In this document: piece after piece, positions 23,939 through 34,925 of the stretch
Layout: each line of letters starts with the position of its first letter
Numbering within the stretch: position 1 is the stretch's first letter
NCBI RefSeq assembly: GCF_017873555.1
Contig: NZ_JAGGKE010000012.1
Location: 28,782 to 92,781 of the forward strand
Length of the DNA: 64,000 bases
Reading direction: 5' to 3'
Source of the DNA: Halorubrum trapanicum
GTDB lineage: Archaea; Halobacteriota; Halobacteria; Halobacteriales; Haloferacaceae
Translations under genes and position numbers: made by a program
The notes under the pieces: model-generated
The model's database searches: none
What the model saw: only the letters and a program-made list of their open reading frames with translations
What the model was told of the DNA's origin: nothing

Positions 23939-26900
23939 TTAGTTGTCGTTTCCACGGCCGTTACCGTTCCCACGCCCGTTACCGTTCCCCGGTCGTTTAT
24001 CGCGACCCTTGTTCGAATCGTCTCCATCCTCCTCCGGGTTAGCGACGCGGAAGACAACCCGACCGTCGATTGATTCATCGGCGCCGATGGTCGGATCCTG
24101 AGTGACTGGTTGATGTCGACTTAACCATTCGTCGGCGTTGGTTCCGGAAAGCGAGCGATCGATAGCAAGCAGATCGACCGTCTCGTCGCGGACCTGTGCC
24201 CGTACGTGAGTCTCACCGTTTCCGAGAACACGGAAACCCCGATCCGATTCGTTTGTTAGAGCCGCTCGATAGACATTGCGTTTCGTCCCCCGGAAGTCGT
24301 TTGAACCATGTGATGTCGCGTCGTCTTTCCACGGCTGATCGCTTCGAATGCGGATCCCCTCGTGATTCGGCCGAGACCCGTCGGGGAACGCTTGTGCTGA
24401 ACCTGTTTCCCGTCCGATATGGGTTTCCGGATAGGCGGTCCACTGACCGTCACGCGTCCACGAGAGCGTCGTGTAATCGCGATTCAGCGGCATGGCGACA
24501 CCCACCTCTCGGGCGTCAATCGCCTCCTGAATGCTGAAGTCGTACGACAGGTCGATCCCACGCTCTTGTGGATAAATAACGAAGGTCCCTTCCGCGATGT
24601 CGTACGTGACGTCGACAGCGATCGCACTCCCACCGTCTACACGACGAACATCGGTAACTGTCCGTTCAGAGAGACGGTGATCGATAGCATTCTCGTACGC
24701 ACGTCCCGTTGCGTTCTGGGTTGGAGTAATGACGAGTTCCGGACCAGCGGAGACGATCGGGTTACCGTCGGTTCCTTCAATTACAACGTTTCCGGTGCCC
24801 CGGTCAACACTAAGGCTGAACGTGCCCGTCTCCACTGCCAGTGTCTCGTCGGTTGCGGAGATCGACTCCGTAATCGGTGTTGAATCAAGTCTGCTACTCG
24901 GCGTATCGGCAGTAAACACAACCTGCTGGATCACGTGACCCTCGGGATGGGTGACGGTCATCTCTAAGCGACCGTCTTCAACCGGTACCGTGATCTGTTC
25001 TTGCTCTCCAGGTTGGGCTGAAAGCTCACGGTTCCCGCGTCCGCGAGCTCCTTCAAATGACACCGTCCGCTCGGTGAGGTCGATAAACTCGTGACGGTTC
25101 TCGACAGTAAGGGTGACGACATTTCCGTTGCCGCGCCACGTCGTATCAACTACCTGAACCGGTGAATACGCTTTCTTGACGTGCCAGTACTCGGGACGGG
25201 CGCGCCTGTTTCGGTCGAGCAGCCCCCAGAGATATTCACCCCATTGCTCAAGGTGATCGCCACCGGCCCAGATAGCAGCACCGGCAACTGCCCCGGCATC
25301 CCGACACTGCTCCCAGATGAGTTCAAAGACGCTCCCCCACTCATCCCGCAGCCCGGGATCAGTCACAAGCTCTTGGTCATTGTAGCAGTAGGTATGTGCG
25401 TATTCGTCGAAGAGAGTCGGTGCATCGAGGTTCCCGTACGCTGTAACGGTCGAGTCAGTACGTAACGCGGGGTAGTGGTGGGCTCGCAAGCTGTAGGCGT
25501 CGTGCCAGGGATCCGAATCATCGTACGCGTCGTGGTTGAAGATTAGCGGTCTAGTGGGATCTGCTTCCTTCACAAGAGCGGTAACAGTCTCGAACGCTTC
25601 GTACCACTCAGACTCATTGGCGATTGACCAGAGACAGACAGAGGCACGGTTCTTATCCCTCTCAACCATTTCGAGGGTCTGCTCGATGACCACGTCTGGG
25701 TACGGATCGCCACGCTGCCGGCCGACGAACATGTGTGGTGCCTCTACCTCCACTACGATACCCAATTCGTCACAGGCGTCAAGGAATGCTTCAGATGTCG
25801 GGTGGTGAGCAGCTCTCACATAGTTTACGTTCGCCTCTTTCAGCCGGCGCGCATCCTCCCGAGTGATCTCTGCTGGGATGGCGTGCCCGTGTTTCGGTAG
25901 GTGAATTTCTTCCCAGTTGACTCCCCGAAGTGTGACCGATTCTCCGTTGATACGCAACGCCTGCCCGTCAACCTCTATCTCTCGAATCCCAATCCGCTCA
26001 GTCACTTCCTCTGTGACACCTCCAGCATCGAGTGACACGTCGAGATCATGGAGTCGGGGCTGTTCAGGATTCCATGTCTCGGGATCGTCGACGGTCATCT
26101 CAACGGTTATACTACGGGCTTTTCCGGAAGGAACAGCATCAAGGACTGCCTTGTCGGAACCGACGACAGTTCCGTTAGGATCTGTTAGCGAGACAGATAA
26201 CTCGGCAGTCGTCTCAGATTTTCCCGAATTCTCAACAATAGTGTTGACGTGAACGGTTGCCGCTGTTCCGTTATCGATGAGTTCAGTTCGTACATCGCAG
26301 TCGGCCAGATGAACCTGAGGGACCGAGATCAGCGTTACGTCACGCGGGATACCCCCAGTGACGTTCTGCCAACCCATATCATCGGCTTCAGACGCCTGTG
26401 CCACACCGACTGTCACTGTGTTCGACCCCTGGGGTTCGATTTCGTCGGTAACGTCTACCTCGAATGGAGTGTGACCGCCCACGTGAGTCCCCATAAGGGA
26501 CCCATTCACATACACCCACGCTTCGCTGTAGACTGCACCGAACTGTAGCAATACACGTCCTTCTCTCCAGTCTTCAGAGACATCGATCTCACGACGGTAC
26601 CAGCCGCGCTGGTTTCCTGGAGGATACCAGTCGGCGGAATCTTCAGGTACTTCATAGCCGTCATAACCCCACTGACCAGGAACGGTCTCGTCACGCCACT
26701 CAACGCTCCGGTCCTCGATGGTCGCGTAGTCGAACCAAAGAACGGCGGTATCTGGGACAGCCCTAAATCCGGTGCTTACCTGTTCCGCTGATAGGGCAGA
26801 GGGGAGTGCCCATGTCGACGTGACAGCCACATCGAGATCGCCTCCACCGACGATGAGTGGTGCATCACTCTCGGCGAGTCCAGTCGCCTCATGTTCAATA

Positions 26901-28180
26901 GTTCCGATTGGGTCACCATCGACGTACAGCTGATTCTCGCCTTGGTTACCGACGATTGTTACGCTGTGCCACTTACCTGATTCCACATCGGTTTGGAGCG
27001 TCTCTGGATACGTCCCGTCCGCTGTTTGCATATAAAATGAGAGCGTCCCATCGTAGATACCAAGCCCGAACTGCTCAGTCCCCGATCCGATAGCACTACT
27101 GCCCCGATCGAGAACCAGTCCGCTCCCTCCATCATATTTCAGCCGTGCGTGGAGTGTAAACCCGGGAGAATCGAACGCCAGCGAATCGTCGTTTTCGACA
27201 ATAACGTACCCGTCCTCCGCAAGATCAATTCCCTGTCCATCAGGGCTAGGGACAAACGACGGATCGTTTTGGAGAATGCCATCGTTCCCCTGCCCTGACT
27301 CGTCGGGTGTCACTCCGTTAGTGGCTTCGTTTAACGGCAGCCATGCGACAGCGTCGTCCGGTATTTCAGCGAATCCGCTGGTAATTTGATCTGTGGTGAG
27401 TGCCGTCTCGAACGCGCGGAAGGAGTCGACTGTCGGCGATCCGCTGTCGTCGTTTCCGGCGTCATATCCGAGGTGTAGCGGGGAGTCAGTACTTGGGAGT
27501 GACGCGAAGTCGTGCGGCGTTGATCCGATCTCTTCAGCATCAACGTAGAGTCGAATTTCATTCGCAGCAACGACCAGCGTCGTCGTGTACCATTGTCCTT
27601 GAACGAGATTTCCAGCGTCGATACCCGGCCAGTTGCCGTCGCCTTCTGTCCAGAACGACAGCTGGCCACCCCAGACACCAAGCGAGTACTGATTTCCGCC
27701 CTTAGAGTAGATTGGACCATCACCGGTGTACTTGAATGTCGTCTGTAGTGTAAAGCCGGGTTCAGTGAAGTCGACTCCCTTTGTATCACCGACTGCCACG
27801 TATCCGTCGTCGGTAAGATCAACTGCCTGCTGAGCGGGATCGGTGACCGTCTCCGGGTCATTCCTGAGATTCCCGTTGTTGCCCGCCGAGGATTGGTCAG
27901 GAACTACGCGCCGCCCCGATTCGGAGGGGGGACCATCTCCCGGAGCCAGTGTAAATCCCCACGTGCCGTTAAGCGATTCTGTTCCCCCGACGTCGGTCTC
28001 ACCCGGGCTCGGGACAACTCGGGCAGACGACGCGACCTCATCATACTCGTCACTCAGTTGTGCGGCTGCGTTCCCTGCTGAGAGCGCAGAACCGAGTGCG
28101 ACTCCCGATATTGCTGAAAGAACCGTACGACGGCGGAGCGGTACCGCTCCATCATCCCCTTGATTGCTATCTGTTGGCAT
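23939..28180 (-). CDS. secreted GH2 glycosidase with two inserted LamG-like domains
   Basis: The 1413-residue protein begins MPTDSNQGDDGAVPLRRRTV and a hydrophobic stretch ending NAAAQ, a Tat signal peptide. GH2 sugar-binding domain 1 starts LNGTWGFTLAPGDG, but is interrupted at about residues 90-460 by two concanavalin/LamG-like domains (GFTLQTTFKYTGDGPIYSKG; GFTLHARLKYDGGSGLVLDR). It resumes at SVEWRDETVPGQWGYDGYE. An immunoglobulin-like domain and a TIM barrel follow. Glu856 in SIANESEW is the expected acid/base and Glu926 in FDEYAH the expected nucleophile. Extra C-terminal beta domains end in a Gly-Asn-rich tail. ATG 28180 is preferred over TTG 28195. It probably trims galactosides or related glycans outside the cell for the ABC importer encoded upstream. 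Exact specificity (galactosidase, glucuronidase or mannosidase) is uncertain. Confidence 0.82.
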   Translation of the reverse strand: MPTDSNQGDDGAVPLRRRTVLSAISGVALGSALSAGNAAAQLSDEYDEVASSARVVPSPGETDVGGTESLNGTWGFTLAPGDGPPSESGRRVVPDQSSAGNNGNLRNDPETVTDPAQQAVDLTDDGYVAVGDTKGVDFTEPGFTLQTTFKYTGDGPIYSKGGNQYSLGVWGGQLSFWTEGDGNWPGIDAGNLVQGQWYTTTLVVAANEIRLYVDAEEIGSTPHDFASLPSTDSPLHLGYDAGNDDSGSPTVDSFRAFETALTTDQITSGFAEIPDDAVAWLPLNEATNGVTPDESGQGNDGILQNDPSFVPSPDGQGIDLAEDGYVIVENDDSLAFDSPGFTLHARLKYDGGSGLVLDRGSSAIGSGTEQFGLGIYDGTLSFYMQTADGTYPETLQTDVESGKWHSVTIVGNQGENQLYVDGDPIGTIEHEATGLAESDAPLIVGGGDLDVAVTSTWALPSALSAEQVSTGFRAVPDTAVLWFDYATIEDRSVEWRDETVPGQWGYDGYEVPEDSADWYPPGNQRGWYRREIDVSEDWREGRVLLQFGAVYSEAWVYVNGSLMGTHVGGHTPFEVDVTDEIEPQGSNTVTVGVAQASEADDMGWQNVTGGIPRDVTLISVPQVHLADCDVRTELIDNGTAATVHVNTIVENSGKSETTAELSVSLTDPNGTVVGSDKAVLDAVPSGKARSITVEMTVDDPETWNPEQPRLHDLDVSLDAGGVTEEVTERIGIREIEVDGQALRINGESVTLRGVNWEEIHLPKHGHAIPAEITREDARRLKEANVNYVRAAHHPTSEAFLDACDELGIVVEVEAPHMFVGRQRGDPYPDVVIEQTLEMVERDKNRASVCLWSIANESEWYEAFETVTALVKEADPTRPLIFNHDAYDDSDPWHDAYSLRAHHYPALRTDSTVTAYGNLDAPTLFDEYAHTYCYNDQELVTDPGLRDEWGSVFELIWEQCRDAGAVAGAAIWAGGDHLEQWGEYLWGLLDRNRRARPEYWHVKKAYSPVQVVDTTWRGNGNVVTLTVENRHEFIDLTERTVSFEGARGRGNRELSAQPGEQEQITVPVEDGRLEMTVTHPEGHVIQQVVFTADTPSSRLDSTPITESISATDETLAVETGTFSLSVDRGTGNVVIEGTDGNPIVSAGPELVITPTQNATGRAYENAIDHRLSERTVTDVRRVDGGSAIAVDVTYDIAEGTFVIYPQERGIDLSYDFSIQEAIDAREVGVAMPLNRDYTTLSWTRDGQWTAYPETHIGRETGSAQAFPDGSRPNHEGIRIRSDQPWKDDATSHGSNDFRGTKRNVYRAALTNESDRGFRVLGNGETHVRAQVRDETVDLLAIDRSLSGTNADEWLSRHQPVTQDPTIGADESIDGRVVFRVANPEEDGDDSNKGRDKRPGNGNGRGNGNGRGNDN

Positions 28181-28190
28181 GTGTGTACCC

Positions 28191-28225
28191 AACAACCGGT
28201 TGTTTTCGTATATTAATAAAAGTTT
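28191..28225 (-). promoter_or_regulatory. promoter with 14-bp palindromic operator candidate
   Basis: AACAACCGGTTGTT (28191-28204) is a perfect palindrome 11 bases before ATG 28180. A TATA-like TTTATTAATATA lies just upstream on the minus strand (about 28209-28220). A protein bound there would cover the transcription start, so repression is likely. Confidence 0.5.
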
Positions 28226-28345
28226 CTGATAGATTATATAAAACCCAACTAAAGCTATCAGTTCAGCATTCAGCCCAGTTCACCAGCCGGGCAGGACTTA
28301 GAACGCAAAGTACCGCAGCGTCTCCTGTCCAGTTACACTCAGGAT

Positions 28346-29473
<1,128 letters not shown>

Positions 29474-29484
29474 GTGTAGTCACC

Positions 29485-30321
29485 TCATTGTTTGACCGAC
29501 CCCGCGAGAATTCCCTTGATGAAGTACCGTTGTAGGAAAATGAACAGGAGGGCGATCGGAACGATCGCGAGCGTCGTCCCGACCATGATCTGCTCGAAGG
29601 CGACCCGCTGTGCGCCGACGAGCTGCGAGAGGGCGATCGGGATCGTGAACATCGCCTCCTCCTGAAGCACCACGAGCGGATAGAGGAACAGCCGCCACTG
29701 ATTGATGAACAGGATAACCGCCAACGCAGCCAGCGACGGGATCATCGTCGGGAGCGCGATCTTGTAGAAGATCTGGAGCTCCGTCGCGCCGTCCATCCGC
29801 GCCGACTCGAGGAGGGCGTCCGGCAGCGACTGCATGTTCTGGCGCATCAGGAATATCCCGAGAGGATTTGCCGCCCACGGGAGAATCACGGCGAGATACG
29901 TGTTTAGCAGGTCCAGCGTCGATACCAAGAGGAATAGCGGAACGACGAGTGCCTGAATCGGGAGCACGAGCGTCGCGAGCACAAAGTAGAACAGCGGCTC
30001 CTTGTACTTGAACTCGTACTTCGCGAACGCGAAGCCAGCCATGGAGCACAACAGCATCGAGAGCAGCGTGTACACCACCGCGATCAGCGTGCTGTTCCAG
30101 ATTGTGCGGACAAAATTCAGCCGATTCTGGAGCGCTTCGAAGTTCGTCAGGAACTGCGTCCCCGGGAGGAACGGGATAGACGAGGAGAACAGTTCTGACT
30201 GCGGTATCGTCGCGGCGACGATCATCCAGTACAGCGGCACCACGATCAGCGTTACGACGGCGAGAAGGAACGCGTAGCTCCCGAACTTCAAGGCCGTCTC
30301 TCGCTGGGGCTCGTCCATCAT
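29485..30321 (-). CDS. sugar ABC transporter permease (MalG type)
   Basis: This 278-residue membrane protein has about six helices (FGSYAFLLAVVTLIVVPLYWMIV onward) and the EAA loop ESARMDGATELQIFYKIALPTMIPSL, which docks on the ATPase. Its ATG 30321 overlaps the stop of the partner permease by 4 bases (ATGA), so the two are translationally coupled. It belongs to the CUT1 carbohydrate family. Confidence 0.88.
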   Translation of the reverse strand: MMDEPQRETALKFGSYAFLLAVVTLIVVPLYWMIVAATIPQSELFSSSIPFLPGTQFLTNFEALQNRLNFVRTIWNSTLIAVVYTLLSMLLCSMAGFAFAKYEFKYKEPLFYFVLATLVLPIQALVVPLFLLVSTLDLLNTYLAVILPWAANPLGIFLMRQNMQSLPDALLESARMDGATELQIFYKIALPTMIPSLAALAVILFINQWRLFLYPLVVLQEEAMFTIPIALSQLVGAQRVAFEQIMVGTTLAIVPIALLFIFLQRYFIKGILAGSVKQ

Positions 30322-31340
30322 TGTGCCGCACCTCCTCTCCGGACCTGAACAATCGAGATTGCGCTCACAATTACGACGAGACAGACAGTCACGGCGCTTG
30401 CGTACCCCAGATTGAGCTGGACGAACGCCTGCCGATAGATGTACTGTACCACGGTGAGTGTTGCATTCGCTGGGCCACCACCGGTGATCACGAACGGTTC
30501 AGCAAACAGCTTAAACGTCCCGATCGTCGAAGAGACGATCACGAACAACAGCACCGGACGTAGCTGTGGAACGGTGACGAATCTGAACTTCTGCCACATC
30601 GTCGCTCCGTCGATCTCGGCGGCCTCGTACAGCTGTTGCGGAATCGTCTGGAGCCCCGCCAACAGGATGATCATATTATATCCCATCCACCGCCATGTGA
30701 TCGCGATCACAAGTGTGATCCGTGCCATCCACCTGTCTGTGAGCCACGGAACCGCGTCAAGACCGACACTCATCAACACCTGATTTATCATTCCGACATC
30801 ACCCTCGAACAGCAACAGAAACACCGTGGAGTACGCGACCATCCCGGTTGCGACCGGGAGTGCGATGAGCGTTCTCCACAGGCCCTTCGCTCGGATAAAC
30901 TTCGAGTCAAGGACAATGGCGACCGCCAGCGCGAGGATCACCATCAGCGGGACCTGAATCAGGAAAATAAACCCCGTGTTGAAAAGCGACAGGTGGAACA
31001 CCGAGTCGCTAAAGATGAGGGACTCGTAGTGCGCTAATCCGACGAACTCCAAGTTCGATATCTTCGGAATTGTCAGTTCGAAGATCCACGCCTGGATTGA
31101 AACGATGTACTCGCTTCCCGCAGGGCCCTCGTAACTGAAAACGGATAGGTAGATCGTATACAGCGTAGGGAATAGTAGGAAGACCGAGAACAACAGGTAA
31201 AACGGCGAAATGTAGAGATACGGGAGTCCAGGAATCTTCGGTACGACGCTCGACACGTTCTGTCTCAGAAACCGGAGTCGGTCCGACAACTCCTGGTACG
31301 ATTCTGACGACTGCAGTTCGGATCTGATACTGGTTGCCAT
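30318..31340 (-). CDS. sugar ABC transporter permease (MalF type)
   Basis: The 340-residue protein has an N-terminal cytoplasmic extension of about 45 residues, then six or so membrane helices (YISPFYLLFSVFLLFPTLYTIYLS onward). The EAA motif is YEAAEIDGATMWQKFRFVTVPQLRPVL. It pairs with the MalG-type permease at 29485. The gene starts 20 bases after the binding-protein gene, in the same operon. Confidence 0.88.
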   Translation of the reverse strand: MATSIRSELQSSESYQELSDRLRFLRQNVSSVVPKIPGLPYLYISPFYLLFSVFLLFPTLYTIYLSVFSYEGPAGSEYIVSIQAWIFELTIPKISNLEFVGLAHYESLIFSDSVFHLSLFNTGFIFLIQVPLMVILALAVAIVLDSKFIRAKGLWRTLIALPVATGMVAYSTVFLLLFEGDVGMINQVLMSVGLDAVPWLTDRWMARITLVIAITWRWMGYNMIILLAGLQTIPQQLYEAAEIDGATMWQKFRFVTVPQLRPVLLFVIVSSTIGTFKLFAEPFVITGGGPANATLTVVQYIYRQAFVQLNLGYASAVTVCLVVIVSAISIVQVRRGGAAQ

Positions 31341-31360
31341 GAAGAGGTGGTGAGTGCTGG

Positions 31361-32773
31361 TTACGCGAGGTCCCGGTCTTCCCGGTCCGCAACGGTTTCA
31401 GCGGCGTCCTGCATCGCCTGTTCGGGACTCTTGTCGCCGTTCAGCAGGTTATCGAGTTCAGTCGAGATCGCGTTGTTGATCTCGGTCTGAATCTCGTTAT
31501 ACCGGTACGGTTCGATGTTTTCGGCGACTTCTGCGAAGAGGCTGTAGATTGCCTGTCCGTCGTAGAAGTCCTGCGATTCCTCGTAGAGGTCCGCGTTGTA
31601 CGCGGTGCTGAGCGATGGGAACAGCCCGTACTCTTCGAGCATGTAGTTCTGAATTTCCGGCGTCGTCATCACGTACAACGCGTAATCCCACGCCCGACTT
31701 ACCTTCCCCTCGTCTTCGATCTGTGCGGGGATCGCGACGTTCGATCCCCCACGGTTGGAGGCACGGTTTCCCCCCTCCTCGAACGCGGGGAGCTTGTACA
31801 CGCCCCAGTTTCCGGCGGTGTCCGGCAGCTCAGCACGAAGTGTTCCGTCCATCCATGCGGCCGAGGGGAGCGTCGCGATCGTCCCCTCCGCGAACGCCGT
31901 GAACCAGCTGCTCGACCACATCCCGACCGTTCGGGTGATCCCGGAGTCTTGGAGGTCAGCGATAAGCTGCGCCACGCGAACACTCTCCTCGCTGTGGATG
32001 TTGACCGCTCCGTCCTCGGTGATTGGCTGCCCGCCGAGCTGACGGAACAACATACGCCAGAACTGCGGGAGTTCGTCGGACTGCGGCAGGTTGATCATCG
32101 CCGCGTCGTCCGGGAGCTTCTGTCCCTCCTCGATGAAATCGTCCCATGTTTCGATCGCGTCGGGATCGATTCCGGCGTCCGCGTACTGATCCCGCTTATA
32201 GTACATTCCCGTTGGGCCGAGGTCCCACGGGAGACCAAAGTCCTGCCCCCCGTACTGGACTGCTCGCCACTTCCCTGCGACGATATCCTCGCGAATCCCA
32301 GCCTCGTCGATTCGGTCAGTGACGTCCGTGAGCGAATCCTGACTCGCGTAAGTGAGCATATCGTAGTTTTGTAACGCGGTCAGGTCGGGAGCACCGGTCC
32401 CGCTCGTCACGGCTGTCTGGAACCGTTGCTCGTGGACGTTATCGCCCAGTTCCTCTACAGTTATCGTTGCGCCCTCGTTCTCGGCTTCGTATGAGGGGAC
32501 CCCGACATCATCCGGGAGGTCACTCGCGGCGTCGTCCATCGCGCGGGCCGCGACGTTCCACGCCCAGTAGGTGATCGAATCGGCCATTTCTGGTTCGGCC
32601 GATCCGCCGCTGTTATCGGACGACTCCCCACTGTCGTCCGACGACCCGCCAGCGTCGTCCGACGATTCCCCGCCGGTATCGACGCTACACCCGGCCAATC
32701 CCGCTATCCCAGCGACCCCAAGCGCACTGAGAAACTCTCGTCGACGTTCCTCAGGCAGATCTATGTCTGACAT
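31361..32773 (-). CDS. sugar ABC transporter substrate-binding lipoprotein
   Basis: The 470-residue protein begins MSDIDLPEERRREFLSALGV with a twin-arginine motif and the lipobox GLAGCS, so it is probably Tat-exported and lipid-anchored at Cys. A Ser/Asp/Gly linker (about residues 32-58) precedes the mature domain. The domain shows an extracellular solute-binding family 1 pattern (TYASQDSLTDVTDRID, QYGGQDFGLPWDLGPTGMYYKRD, GGSNVAIPAQIEDEGKVSRAWDY). A TATA-like ATTAATAA lies about 35 bases before ATG 32773. Together with the downstream permeases and ATPase it would import a sugar, likely a galactoside or galactose. Confidence 0.86.
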   Translation of the reverse strand: MSDIDLPEERRREFLSALGVAGIAGLAGCSVDTGGESSDDAGGSSDDSGESSDNSGGSAEPEMADSITYWAWNVAARAMDDAASDLPDDVGVPSYEAENEGATITVEELGDNVHEQRFQTAVTSGTGAPDLTALQNYDMLTYASQDSLTDVTDRIDEAGIREDIVAGKWRAVQYGGQDFGLPWDLGPTGMYYKRDQYADAGIDPDAIETWDDFIEEGQKLPDDAAMINLPQSDELPQFWRMLFRQLGGQPITEDGAVNIHSEESVRVAQLIADLQDSGITRTVGMWSSSWFTAFAEGTIATLPSAAWMDGTLRAELPDTAGNWGVYKLPAFEEGGNRASNRGGSNVAIPAQIEDEGKVSRAWDYALYVMTTPEIQNYMLEEYGLFPSLSTAYNADLYEESQDFYDGQAIYSLFAEVAENIEPYRYNEIQTEINNAISTELDNLLNGDKSPEQAMQDAAETVADREDRDLA

Positions 32774-32894
32774 GGTGGCTACGGTATAGCGGTCTGTGCC
32801 AATTGTTATTAATGTTCTGGATCATCCCACGCTGCTGAGACAGGAAAACGGGATGGTCTGATGGCAAGCGGTACATTTGACGGAGCCGGATCGA

Positions 32895-33707
32895 TCACAC
32901 GTCGCGTCGATAGTTGAGGTACAGATCGTCTTGCATCACCTGCGAGCGTCCTCCGTCGATAAGAATACTTTCGCCGGTGATGAAGCTCGCGTCGTCGCTC
33001 GCGAGGAACGCGGCCAGCCCGGCCACGTCAGATGGCTGACCGAGCCGACCAACCGGATGGATATCCTGCGTGTACTCGTAGTCGTCGCCCAATTCCTCTT
33101 TCGTGCGGTCGATCTCGATCCACCCAGGGTTGATCGTGTTCACCGTGATATCGTCCGGCCCGAGTTCCAGCGCCAGCGCGCGGGTCATCCCGTTGATCCC
33201 GGCCTTGACCGCGTTGTACGGGAACAGCCCCGGCATCGTGAGGAACGCGTGGTTCGAGGAGGTATTGAGGATCGTACCGCCCGCGGGCATGTGGTCGGCT
33301 ACGTGTTTCGCGCACAGCCAGAACGCCCGGAAGTCGGTCTCGAGGACGAACTCCCAGTCGCCCATCGTCGCCTCGCGCGCGGTCGTCTCCGTCTGGACGC
33401 CCGCGTTGTTCACTAATACGTCGATCTTTCCGTACTCCGCGACGGCGTGATCGACGAGCGCCTCGATCTCCGCGGGCTCGCGCATGTCAGCCCGAATAAA
33501 CGTCGCGTCGCCGCCCGTCGCCTCAATCTCGTCGACCACCCCCTGCCCGCTGTCGGCGGAGCGACCGGTCACCACGACGGATGCCCCCTCAGCGGCGAAG
33601 CGGCGGGCGACACCCTCGCCGATCCCGCGAGTCGATCCGGTAACGATGGCGACTGTGTTCGCGTGTCTGTTCGCGACGGCATTTTCGATCGGGTCGCTCG
33701 GTGACAT
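32895..33707 (-). CDS. SDR dehydrogenase, probable aldose (galactose) 1-dehydrogenase
   Basis: The 270-residue classical SDR has the cofactor motif VTGSTRGIGEG near residue 27, the NNAG motif (VLVNNAGVQ), catalytic Ser in LNTSSNHAF, YxxxK in FPYNAVKAG, and the IDGG end motif (ILIDGGRS). An Arg in VVVTGRSAD suggests NADP preference. ATG 33707 follows the DgoD gene on the same strand with a 63-base gap. In the De Ley-Doudoroff route an NAD(P) dehydrogenase oxidises galactose to galactonolactone, and the neighbours support this. Another sugar or polyol is possible. Confidence 0.72.
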   Translation of the reverse strand: MSPSDPIENAVANRHANTVAIVTGSTRGIGEGVARRFAAEGASVVVTGRSADSGQGVVDEIEATGGDATFIRADMREPAEIEALVDHAVAEYGKIDVLVNNAGVQTETTAREATMGDWEFVLETDFRAFWLCAKHVADHMPAGGTILNTSSNHAFLTMPGLFPYNAVKAGINGMTRALALELGPDDITVNTINPGWIEIDRTKEELGDDYEYTQDIHPVGRLGQPSDVAGLAAFLASDDASFITGESILIDGGRSQVMQDDLYLNYRRDV

Positions 33708-33770
33708 ACCTATTACTGCTGTTGCCCCGGTCAAATAATCACCGCCTGCGTGGACGTCCCGGTGGAATCC

Positions 33771-34925
33771 CTACCACTCGGCGACGCTCCCGTCGGCGTG
33801 TCGCCAGACGGGATTGTGCCAGTCCACATCCTTCTCGGCCTGCGCGCGCACATGCTCCTCGTCGATTTCGATCCCGAGCCCGGGTGCGTCGGGAATCTGG
33901 ACGTAACCGCCCTCGTAGTCGAAGACCGAGGGGTCCGCGAGGTAGTCGAGCACGTCGCTCCCCTCGTTGTAGTGGATGTCGAGGCTCTGCTCTTGGATGA
34001 AGGCATTTGGTGAGGCGGCATCGACCTGTAGACACGACGCGAGCGCGATCGGTCCGAGCGGGCAGTGTGGGGCCATCGCCACGTCGTAGGCCTCGGCCAT
34101 CGAGGCGATCTTCTTCACTTCGGTGATCCCGCCCGCGTGCGAGAGATCCGGCTGGATCACGTCGACGGCGCCGTCCTCGAAGACCTCCTTGAAGTCCCAT
34201 CGCGAGTACATGCGCTCGCCGGTCGCGATCGGCGTCGTCGTGTGCTCGGCGATCTTCGGGAGTGCGTCGTTGTGTCCGGAGAGGACGGGCTCTTCAACGA
34301 ACATCGGATCGTACGGTTCAAGCGCCTCGACGAGCCGCTTCGCCATCGGCTTGGAGACGCGTCCATGGAAGTCGACGCCGATGCCGACCTCGTCGCCGAC
34401 AGCCTCTCGGACCTCTCGTAGTCGTGTCTCGGCGGCATCGATCGTGGCGGGGTCGTCGACCCGCTCGATCTCCTCGGTGGCGTTCATCTTCAGCGCCGTG
34501 AACCCGGATTCGACTTGCTTGCGGGCCTGTTCGGCCACGTCGGAAGGTCGGTCGCCACCGATCCACTGGTACACCCGGATCCGCTCTCGTGCCGGCCCAC
34601 CGAGCAGTTCGTGGACGGGGAGGCCGATCTGTTTGCCCTTGATGTCCCAGAGTGCCTGATCGACCCCAGCGATAGCGCTCATTAGTACCGGGCCGCCGCG
34701 GTAGAACCCGCCGCGGTACATCGTCTGCCAGTGGTCCTCGATCCGACCGGCGTCCTCGCCGAGCAGGTACGTGTCGAACAGCTCCTCGACTGCGGTTCGC
34801 ACCGTCTTCGAGCGCCCCTCGACGACCGGCTCCCCCCACCCGACCGTCCCGTCCGCGGTCTCGACGCGCAAGAAGAGCCACCGAGGTGGCACATCGAACA
34901 GCTCGTAGTCAACGATTTTGCTCAT
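33771..34925 (-). CDS. dgoD: D-galactonate dehydratase
   Basis: The 384-residue enolase-superfamily enzyme closely follows E. coli DgoD. It has PPRWLFLRVETADGTVGWGE, FYRGGPVLMSAIAGVDQALW, IGVDFHGRVSKPMAK, MFVEEPVL, ATGERMYSRWDFK, QPDLSHAGGITE, APHCPLGPIALASCLQ (His287), FIQEQSLDIHYNEG and the terminal NPVWRHADGSVAEW. All catalytic and metal residues expected from DgoD appear present. It dehydrates galactonate to 2-keto-3-deoxygalactonate. ATG 34925 matches the family start (MSKIVDYELF); ATG 34949 is eight codons upstream. It precedes the SDR gene in one transcription unit. Confidence 0.88.
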   Translation of the reverse strand: MSKIVDYELFDVPPRWLFLRVETADGTVGWGEPVVEGRSKTVRTAVEELFDTYLLGEDAGRIEDHWQTMYRGGFYRGGPVLMSAIAGVDQALWDIKGKQIGLPVHELLGGPARERIRVYQWIGGDRPSDVAEQARKQVESGFTALKMNATEEIERVDDPATIDAAETRLREVREAVGDEVGIGVDFHGRVSKPMAKRLVEALEPYDPMFVEEPVLSGHNDALPKIAEHTTTPIATGERMYSRWDFKEVFEDGAVDVIQPDLSHAGGITEVKKIASMAEAYDVAMAPHCPLGPIALASCLQVDAASPNAFIQEQSLDIHYNEGSDVLDYLADPSVFDYEGGYVQIPDAPGLGIEIDEEHVRAQAEKDVDWHNPVWRHADGSVAEW

